Assembly (NCBI GenBank): GCA_964547525.1
Contig: CAZJOD010000010.1
Span: forward strand, 1 to 45,570
Origin: CAZJOD01 sp964547525
GTDB taxonomy: Bacteria; Bacillota; Clostridia; JAAYHZ01
Direction of reading: 5' to 3'
DNA length: 45,570 nucleotides
A model generated the notes under the pieces. It had not been told where the DNA came from and did not search any database. It saw nothing but the letters and a program-made list of their open reading frames with translations. Within the stretch, counting starts at the first letter, position 1. Every line of letters starts with the position of its first letter. This document shows positions 45,491 to 45,570 of this stretch, piece by piece. The position numbers and the translations under genes are program-made.

Positions 45491-45570
45491 AGTTGATCTC
45501 TTTTCACTGCTTAAAATTTTTACAATATTATTTTTCTCTTCTTCATAATTATGTACCTTTTCTTGTATAG
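45491..45570 (-). other. Right edge of the window
   Basis: 80 bases upstream of the lipoprotein start. One minus-strand frame remains open and runs into that gene. Other frames close within 20-50 bases and could be the tail of a further gene outside the window. Nothing firm can be said. Confidence 0.4.

Overview
The window is AT-rich, roughly one-third G+C by eye, and looks like a scaffold from an anaerobic spore-forming Clostridia member, possibly of the Acetivibrio/Oscillospiraceae type. The indications are a SigI/RsgI pair, a multimeric [FeFe]-hydrogenase operon, pyruvate:ferredoxin oxidoreductase, a small protein resembling a clostridial spore-surface family, LysM/copper-amine-oxidase-N wall proteins and many solute-binding lipoproteins. 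A run of exactly 100 N at 31178-31277 shows that contigs were joined there. The species cannot be named from the sequence.

Layout. 1-3.6 kb: two near-identical solute-binding lipoprotein genes in tandem (minus strand), one cut by the window edge. 4.2-5.8 kb: a LysM/SH3 wall protein. 6.2-9.7 kb: a secreted protein preceded by a good SigI-type promoter, then sigI and rsgI; the RsgI ectodomain ends in about 220 Asn/Ser-rich residues. 10-11 kb: a double P-loop ATPase. 11.2-17 kb: an hnd/hyd-type hydrogenase operon whose NuoF-like subunit is fused to a GltD/NfnB-like flavoprotein. 17.4-20 kb: a sigma-54 activator whose N-terminus is a ferredoxin plus [FeFe]-hydrogenase-like domain. 20.4-21.8 kb: rpoN (sigma-54) itself. 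22-25.6 kb: an aldo/keto reductase, DegT aminotransferase and ceramidase-like operon. 25.7-29.5 kb: a DUF3787-like small protein and PFOR. 29.9-31 kb: an M42 peptidase, then a 73-bp tandem repeat containing the assembly gap. 31.3-33.3 kb: an amidohydrolase and an AAC(3)-type acetyltransferase. 33.5-40.8 kb: a complete phosphate locus, pstSCAB-phoU-phoP-phoR, behind a Pho box. 41-42.3 kb: an AAA/DUF4143 ATPase of higher G+C, likely acquired. 42.3-45.5 kb: two divergent solute-binding-like lipoproteins.

The most interesting reading is a self-contained redox or H2 control circuit. The regulator at 17444-20041 couples a hydrogenase-like sensor to a sigma-54 AAA+ domain. It lies directly upstream of the hydrogenase operon, next to the gene for sigma-54. 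The operon has a full-consensus -24/-12 promoter (TGGCAT-N5-TTGCT on the minus strand, 17017-17032) overlapped by a 10-bp-arm inverted repeat. Sensor, sigma factor, promoter and target enzyme therefore sit within about 10 kb. A second local circuit is SigI/RsgI with a probable SigI-dependent secreted protein immediately upstream. Both circuits are inferred from sequence and context.
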